Of a DNA stretch of 64,000 nucleotides, positions 59,099 through 64,000 are shown in pieces. Numbering within the stretch: the first letter of the stretch is position 1; each line of letters begins with the position of its first letter. Below the pieces are notes generated by a model that worked only from the letters and a program-made list of their open reading frames with translations, made no database searches and was not told the origin of the DNA. The stretch covers positions 124,001 through 188,000 of the forward strand of contig NZ_BAZK01000009.1 in the NCBI RefSeq assembly GCF_001310815.1, in the 5' to 3' direction. This stretch comes from Pseudovibrio denitrificans JCM 12308 (GTDB lineage: Bacteria > Pseudomonadota > Alphaproteobacteria > Rhizobiales > Stappiaceae). The translations under genes and the position numbers were made by a program.

Positions 59099-59257
59099 GA
59101 GGTGAGGGGAGGCTCTGCAAAGACATCTTTCTGCCAAAACCATCCCACTCCTCATTTTATTAAATATTCGCTCGATAGAGGGGTATTAGTGAAACACTAT
59201 CTCATGGCGTAAGTGATATCCCGCACTGAGGAAATATAGTGCGCCAAGAGGTCTGTT

Positions 59258-62200
59258 ATGGCTGGTTCTGATACCACTTCCGGTTCAAATGAAGCTACTG
59301 GTACTCCAAAACAATCCGGTGATGTTGATGCGTGGGCGAATGCCATGCTTAAGGTTTGCAGCATCGACCCTTCTGAGGCTGGTGTAGAAGCTGTCCAACC
59401 GGTTGAGACACCAACTTCTCCCCGTGATCTGAGAGATATTTCTCTGAATGCAATCAAGCAAGCCTTCAAGGATTTTGGTGCCATCACTGAAAAGGCCCAT
59501 CTTATTGTCGACCGTGAAGAGCTCAAAGTTTTCGAGAGGTTTGAGCAAGAGGCCAACGATTCCCTGCTGGACGCAGAACAGCTGTTTGATGGCAAGGATT
59601 ATACTAAGATTGACTATACTGGGATTGATGACAGTCTTCAAAACGCTCACCGTAGTATGGAGGGGATGCGCGCAGCGCTTGAGCGCGGATCTTCAACTGC
59701 AAATAGAATAGATGGTTACGTGCAGGAAGTCAGCGACCTGCTCAAAGAGGCTGGTACCTATTACAAGCAGCGTAGTAAGATTCCGTACGAAGAGCAGCTT
59801 TCTGACCTCTTAAGCTATCAAACTATGGTCGAGGCGCTGGGGCAGGAAGCCAAACTGTTTCTCTCTGAAAACCGAGTTGCTGATGCCAAGATAGCTATCG
59901 AGCAGATGAAGACTGCGATTGGCAACATGCCAAAGTGCTTTGATACGCCGAAAAATTCCAAGACTGCGAAGAAAGCAACACCAGATGAAGTCGAGTACGG
60001 TCTGGTTTCTGAGAATGCGCGCGCTATCCCGGATGATGATGCGTTTGGAGATGTGTTTGAAGAAGAGATTGCACTCTCAGAACGAGTGGATGCGATCTTC
60101 GCTTTGAACCAGAAGTTGGGAGCTGACCATAAACAGAACCAGTCAGGATGGTCAAAGGAATCTGTAACTGAGTTTGAAAACACATATTTACTAGCTCAAA
60201 AGGCGCTTGATGGAGCTCAGGAGTTGGCGACGACAGATCTCTGGCTGGATTCAGATGTCAAAAAAACTCTGCCGCAGATTGATGCATTGCTTGAGACTGG
60301 TCGAACCATGCATATGCGCATGGTGAAAATTGGTCTGGCTGCGCAAGGGCTTAATACAGCTGAAGCTGATGAAGTCATTGCAGCAGATAAAGAATCCCAA
60401 GGTGATGTCTTCGAAAACCGCCTCGCCAGACTGACGAGTGATCTTGATAGTTTGAAGACTGCCCTCAACACGAGCAATGCAAACTGGCGGCCGATTTGTC
60501 AGGACGTGAATGGGGCAGAGTTTGATGCAATTTATCAGGCGTCAATTGGGCACCTTGAAAATGGAGTGGCCTGTGCGCAGGAGAGTAGAGACGATAAAGA
60601 GGCTCAATGTGAGCAGCTTCAGCAATGTGTCTCACAGGTCAAGTCCGGTCTGACGCAGATGCAGCAGCTTTTCGCAAAAGCTCAGGAAATCCGCAAAACG
60701 GACATTTCCGATATCAATGCCAGGGCAAAAGAATCTACTGAAAAGCTGCAGAGTTTGGTTAAACGTCGATCTGAGATTGAAGCGTGGAGTGTGGATCTCA
60801 GCGCTTTTGATCAGGCAGGCACGTCAGCGGCAAAAGCATTGCAAGCTCTCAATGTTGCCGTAAAAGACAAAAGCGCGATCAGGGGAGCTGGCGAGTTGAG
60901 TGCGCTCAACAGCCATATTGCAGATCTGCAGGAAGCGTTTGACGCTGCCGCAATCGAAGTCGAGCGTGTGGGTGCGGATGTAAAGTTCCGGTTCAAGAAC
61001 ATCAAAAGTGTATTTGCTGGCCTGGCGGCGCGCAAAGAAGAGCTTAAGAAAAAGCCGAAGGAGTTTGCCGAGTTCTACAAGGCAAACAATGAGGCTTTCA
61101 CGTTGATCGCACAGGATCAGGCTGTACTGTCTAGACAGGATAAGAAGGGTGCTGATGATTTGCTGGCCGATGTCGAAGTCGTGCTCGGCAAAATGCGTGC
61201 CTTACTTGGCATGCCAGATGCCGGTGAAGGTGGCGTGCAGAATGATGCTTCAGGCCGCAGAGAAGAACTGCTGCAGGCGGTACGTGACAGATACAGCCAG
61301 CTGAAGCAGATTGAAAAGTGGGCCCGCGAAAACTCAGATTTGGAAGGCCACTACGCAGACTTTGCCGACACGTATGCTGATGCAGAAGAGCACTCCGACA
61401 CTTTCAAGGTGGGGCTCATTGAACTTGGCAACATGGATCCTAAGGTCGTTGAAGCCGCCTTGCGTGCTATCGATAAAGACCTGGATAGCATGGACACGAT
61501 CTTCCAGGCAGCCAAAGAGCAGATGGAGCAGTTCAAAGGCGCTGATGCGGTTGCCGATGAGTTAACTGAAAAAACGGATCTTCTCGAGCGCATCCGAGCT
61601 TTCAATCCTCGCATCACAAAGTATGAGGACAACGCAGGCTTGTTCCAGGATGCGGGTGAAAAAGAGTTCTACAAAGGCACAATCGCCAACCTTAAAGAAT
61701 GCTTGCTGACAGCCTCGGATTTTTATTACCGAGATGAGGAAGGAAAAAGTGAAGCTGAACTGGAAAAGGTAGAAGTCTATTTTGACAGCCTTGATGAATC
61801 TCTAAAGCAAGCTACTGTGACCCGCAGGGAAGTGGATGAGTTCGAGCATATCGTTGATATGGCGAGCCAATCACTGGCTGATCTGAATGCCAGGGAAGAA
61901 AACCTCAAAACCCGCCCACAGCGCAATGCGTTCGTTCTGAACAGTGCTGAAGTGAAAAAGCTTATGGCTTTGGTTGATAAACATATCGGCCGTCAGGATA
62001 TCAAGCCAATCCGAGACATCATTCCACTCCTGCAAGCCGCCGTTCAGAAAATGGAAGAGGACTTCCCGAAATCAAGAGGCGAGAAAGTCAAAGCCGCTCT
62101 TGGGAAAAAGAAGAAGGGCACCTTCGAAGACGAGCTGGCCGCTATGCAACAGCGCCAGGCTGCTGCTGAAGCAGAACGTGCCGCAGAAGAAGAACGCCGT

Positions 62201-62659
62201 GCAAACTCTGATGAGCATCTGAGCGAAGAAGAAAAGCAAGCCAAGGCCATTAAGCAGGCGATCTGGGATATGGAACAGATTGTCTATAAGGCCTGTGAGC
62301 TTATGGTTGGTTTGGACAAGAAGTTTGAAGCTTCGCAAAAGCAATTTGAGGTAAGGAAAAGTACTGCTCAAAGCGCAAAAGAGAAGCAGAAACTGGCTAA
62401 AGATAGGGCTTCATTGAAACCTTACTATCATGCTAGAGAAGCATTTAAGGCGCTTATTGTAGAGATCGGCCAGCTTCATCGCGATCAAAAGATTGAGGAA
62501 GCCTGGGCGCTCATTCCTAAGATCAAAGCAGCTGCTTTGAAGATGGAAGAGGTTTATCCAAAAACCAGATCCGAAAAAGCAAAAGCCGCACTCGGTAAAA
62601 AGAAGAAAAAAGACTTCTTCGGTGATGATATCGAGCCAAAGGGCGGCAAGAAGAAGTAA
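59258..62659 (+). CDS. 1133-residue coiled-coil protein with C-terminal K-rich repeats, unknown
   Basis: Large acidic, helix-rich cytosolic protein (no signal peptide or membrane segment) of no family I recognise. The N-terminal 40 residues are low-complexity; the rest is heptad-like helices rich in Glu/Lys/Ala. The C-terminal third repeats a unit of about 85-100 residues that ends in the same tail: EEDFPKSRGEKVKAALGKKKKGTFEDEL (about residues 930-960) and EEVYPKTRSEKAKAALGKKKKKDFFGDD (1100-1125), with a more diverged relative near ARKEELKKKPKEF (590-650). GAGG sits before the ATG. No neighbour clarifies its role. Confidence 0.75.
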   Translation: MAGSDTTSGSNEATGTPKQSGDVDAWANAMLKVCSIDPSEAGVEAVQPVETPTSPRDLRDISLNAIKQAFKDFGAITEKAHLIVDREELKVFERFEQEANDSLLDAEQLFDGKDYTKIDYTGIDDSLQNAHRSMEGMRAALERGSSTANRIDGYVQEVSDLLKEAGTYYKQRSKIPYEEQLSDLLSYQTMVEALGQEAKLFLSENRVADAKIAIEQMKTAIGNMPKCFDTPKNSKTAKKATPDEVEYGLVSENARAIPDDDAFGDVFEEEIALSERVDAIFALNQKLGADHKQNQSGWSKESVTEFENTYLLAQKALDGAQELATTDLWLDSDVKKTLPQIDALLETGRTMHMRMVKIGLAAQGLNTAEADEVIAADKESQGDVFENRLARLTSDLDSLKTALNTSNANWRPICQDVNGAEFDAIYQASIGHLENGVACAQESRDDKEAQCEQLQQCVSQVKSGLTQMQQLFAKAQEIRKTDISDINARAKESTEKLQSLVKRRSEIEAWSVDLSAFDQAGTSAAKALQALNVAVKDKSAIRGAGELSALNSHIADLQEAFDAAAIEVERVGADVKFRFKNIKSVFAGLAARKEELKKKPKEFAEFYKANNEAFTLIAQDQAVLSRQDKKGADDLLADVEVVLGKMRALLGMPDAGEGGVQNDASGRREELLQAVRDRYSQLKQIEKWARENSDLEGHYADFADTYADAEEHSDTFKVGLIELGNMDPKVVEAALRAIDKDLDSMDTIFQAAKEQMEQFKGADAVADELTEKTDLLERIRAFNPRITKYEDNAGLFQDAGEKEFYKGTIANLKECLLTASDFYYRDEEGKSEAELEKVEVYFDSLDESLKQATVTRREVDEFEHIVDMASQSLADLNAREENLKTRPQRNAFVLNSAEVKKLMALVDKHIGRQDIKPIRDIIPLLQAAVQKMEEDFPKSRGEKVKAALGKKKKGTFEDELAAMQQRQAAAEAERAAEEERRANSDEHLSEEEKQAKAIKQAIWDMEQIVYKACELMVGLDKKFEASQKQFEVRKSTAQSAKEKQKLAKDRASLKPYYHAREAFKALIVEIGQLHRDQKIEEAWALIPKIKAAALKMEEVYPKTRSEKAKAALGKKKKKDFFGDDIEPKGGKKK

Positions 62660-62673
62660 CCCTAAGATCCTCC

Positions 62674-62701
62674 AAGAGGCGTAGTGATCTACGCCTCTTT
62701 A
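62674..62701. terminator. Terminator between the coiled-coil gene and cueR
   Basis: 11-bp stem AAGAGGCGTAG / CTACGCCTCTT with a TGAT loop and a T following on the plus strand. The convergent cueR 3' end overlaps it. Confidence 0.75.
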
Positions 62702-63090
62702 GTCTTCCCATCACTCAGGTTATCCAGAATCGGGCAATCGGGGCGGTGGTCGCCGGCGCAGGCGTTGATGAGGTGGGTTAGGGTGTCACGCATGGCGATG
62801 AGGTCGGCGATTTTGTCTTCGATTTCCTTCACATGTTGCTGCGCGATTTTTTTCACATCTGCGCTGCCACGGTCTTTGTCTTCATAGAGTGCCAGTAATG
62901 CCCGGCACTCTTCGATGTTGAAGCCCAGGGAGCGGGCGCGGCCAATGAATGTCAGCTTGTGAAGCTCAGTATCTTCAAAGATGCGGTACCCGTTTTCATT
63001 CCGTTTGGGATGAAGGAAACCAATATCTTCGTAATAACGAATTGTCTTGGTTGGGATGCCGGAGCGTTCTGCTACTTCGCCAATATTCAT
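62689..63090 (-). CDS. cueR: CueR-type MerR copper regulator
   Basis: 133-residue MerR regulator: N-terminal winged helix (MNIGEVAERSGIPTKTIRYYEDIGFLHPKRNENGYRIF), dimer helix, and C-terminal metal loop CAGDHRPDCPIL, with the two cysteines in the CueR arrangement that bind Cu(I). It activates the copper ATPase by twisting the promoter. Here it lies 17 bp downstream of copA on the same strand, so it is co-transcribed with its target. Confidence 0.92.
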   Translation of the reverse strand: MNIGEVAERSGIPTKTIRYYEDIGFLHPKRNENGYRIFEDTELHKLTFIGRARSLGFNIEECRALLALYEDKDRGSADVKKIAQQHVKEIEDKIADLIAMRDTLTHLINACAGDHRPDCPILDNLSDGKTKEA

Positions 63091-63107
63091 AGTAGTCTCA
63101 TCCCTTA

Positions 63108-64000
63108 CTAGTGCGTGGTGGCCGCTTTGATCCAGCGTAACCGCAAAGCGTTGGTCAAGACAAACACGCTTGACAGTGCCATGGCACCGGCGGCCAGAAC
63201 AGGAGACAGCAGTGGTCCACCAAATGGGTATAGCACACCTGCAGCCACCGGGATCAGCAGGGTATTATAGCCGAAAGCCCAGAACAGGTTCTGCCGGATG
63301 TTGCGCATGGTCTGCTGGCTGATATGGAAGGCATTGACCACACCGTTCAGATCACCGGCCATGAGCACAACATCAGCTGCCTCAATCGCGACGTCGGTGC
63401 CTGTACCGATTGCAATTCCAACATCAGCGGCAGCCAGGGCTGGTGCATCATTGATGCCATCTCCTACAAAGGCCAGCTTGCCGGGTGCGTGCTTGCGTAG
63501 ATCTTCCAGCGCGCGCACTTTGCCATCTGGCAGAACCTCTGCAACCACGCTGTCGATACCCAGTTCCTTAGCAATGGCATCGGCGGTTTTCTGGTTATCA
63601 CCTGTGATCATCACCACCTTGAGGCCCAAAGCATGCAGGGCTTTGATTGCATTTGGTGTTGTTTGTTTAATGGGGTCAGCCACTGCAATCACTGCTGCGA
63701 TTTCTCCATCAAGTGCAACGTAGAGCGGGGTTTTGCCCCGAGTTGCCAGAACTGTGCCTTCAACAGAAAGCTGTTCCAGCGAGATGTTTTCACGTTCCAT
63801 CAGGCGATCTGCACCAACAAGAACATCACGGCCCTGAACCACTGCACTTACACCGAAGCCTGTCAGGGAGTTGAAGCTCTCTGGTTTTGGCAGGGAGATA
63901 TCACGCTCCTCAGCAGCTTGAACAATTGCTTTTGCGATTGGGTGTTCTGAGTTCTGCTCCACGGCAGCAACCATCCGCAAGACATCGTTCTCTTCAAGGC
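63108..64000 (-). CDS. copA: Copper-exporting P-type ATPase, C-terminal part (N-terminus off window)
   Basis: Last 297 or so residues of a P1B copper ATPase. Visible: nucleotide-binding HP motif (SEHPIAKAI), [20 protein letters not shown], the hinge [26 protein letters not shown], and the last two membrane segments with [17 protein letters not shown] and [13 protein letters not shown] (the MSS-type copper-site end). Gene enters from beyond position 64000. Expels Cu(I) to the periplasm. Confidence 0.93.
   Translation of the reverse strand, partial: LEENDVLRMVAAVEQNSEHPIAKAIVQAAEERDISLPKPESFNSLTGFGVSAVVQGRDVLVGADRLMERENISLEQLSVEGTVLATRGKTPLYVALDGEIAAVIAVADPIKQTTPNAIKALHALGLKVVMITGDNQKTADAIAKELGIDSVVAEVLPDGKVRALEDLRKHAPGKLAFVGDGINDAPALAAADVGIAIGTGTDVAIEAADVVLMAGDLNGVVNAFHISQQTMRNIRQNLFWAFGYNTLLIPVAAGVLYPFGGPLLSPVLAAGAMALSSVFVLTNALRLRWIKAATTH

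Noticed and set aside
1..64000. CRISPR array, insertion sequences, prophage, tRNA or rRNA genes
   Set aside because: No regular short repeats with spacers, no transposase or integrase-like protein and no cloverleaf or rRNA sequence was recognised. The only long repeats are inside the autotransporter gene.

Overview
The window looks like a chromosomal segment of a marine, host- or algae-associated alphaproteobacterium. Three TRAP transporters, many CoA-ester catabolism genes, a BCCT carrier, small-regulator styles and roughly 50-55% GC in the catabolic genes suggest the Stappiaceae/Pseudovibrio neighbourhood; that placement is an inference, not a database result. Most of the sequence is a string of independent, regulator-linked catabolic islands.

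Layout: (1) 1-7593: a lacI-dctPQM TRAP operon (minus, running off the left edge) divergent from a four-gene CoA pathway (class III CoA-transferase, enoyl-CoA hydratase, MBL-fold hydrolase, 3-hydroxyacyl-CoA dehydrogenase). (2) 7745-16467: a visibly AT-richer segment with a broken FHA-GGDEF gene, a RiPP-type cluster (91-aa candidate precursor, YcaO, TfuA), an NmrA-like reductase and a very large Ser/Thr kinase-ATPase-TPR protein. (3) 16665-35222: a sulfoquinovose (SQ) degradation island: DeoR regulator, YihV-type kinase, YihU-type SLA reductase, mutarotase, TauE-type exporter, class II aldolase, fucose-isomerase-like isomerase, TRAP transporter (QMP) and a GH31 sulfoquinovosidase, followed by dhaKLM and gldA. 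SQ-glycerol would be split by the glucosidase; the SQ half goes isomerase-kinase-aldolase to DHAP plus sulfolactaldehyde (reduced to DHPS and exported), and the glycerol half would enter via GldA and the PTS-dependent dihydroxyacetone kinase. (4) 35340-38239: Lrp regulator, M20 amidohydrolase and diaminopropionate ammonia-lyase. (5) 38695-50063: a third TRAP system, an FCD-GntR regulator, an FAD oxidoreductase, a BCCT carrier, a MocR regulator, an enoyl-CoA hydratase and a class I CoA-transferase; shared AAACTGTATATA-like sites tie parts of it together. (6) 50263-64000: chemoreceptor, giant repeat autotransporter, NsrR-type regulator with two tiny membrane proteins, an 1133-residue coiled-coil protein of unknown function, and copA-cueR.

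A caution that affects the whole annotation: thirteen otherwise well-conserved genes each carry a one-base indel (GGDEF gene: two). Nearly all are single missing bases with perfectly conserved sequence continuing in the next frame. This pattern is better explained by uncorrected sequencing errors than by decay, so these genes are annotated across the break. No tRNA, rRNA, CRISPR array, insertion sequence or replication origin was recognised.
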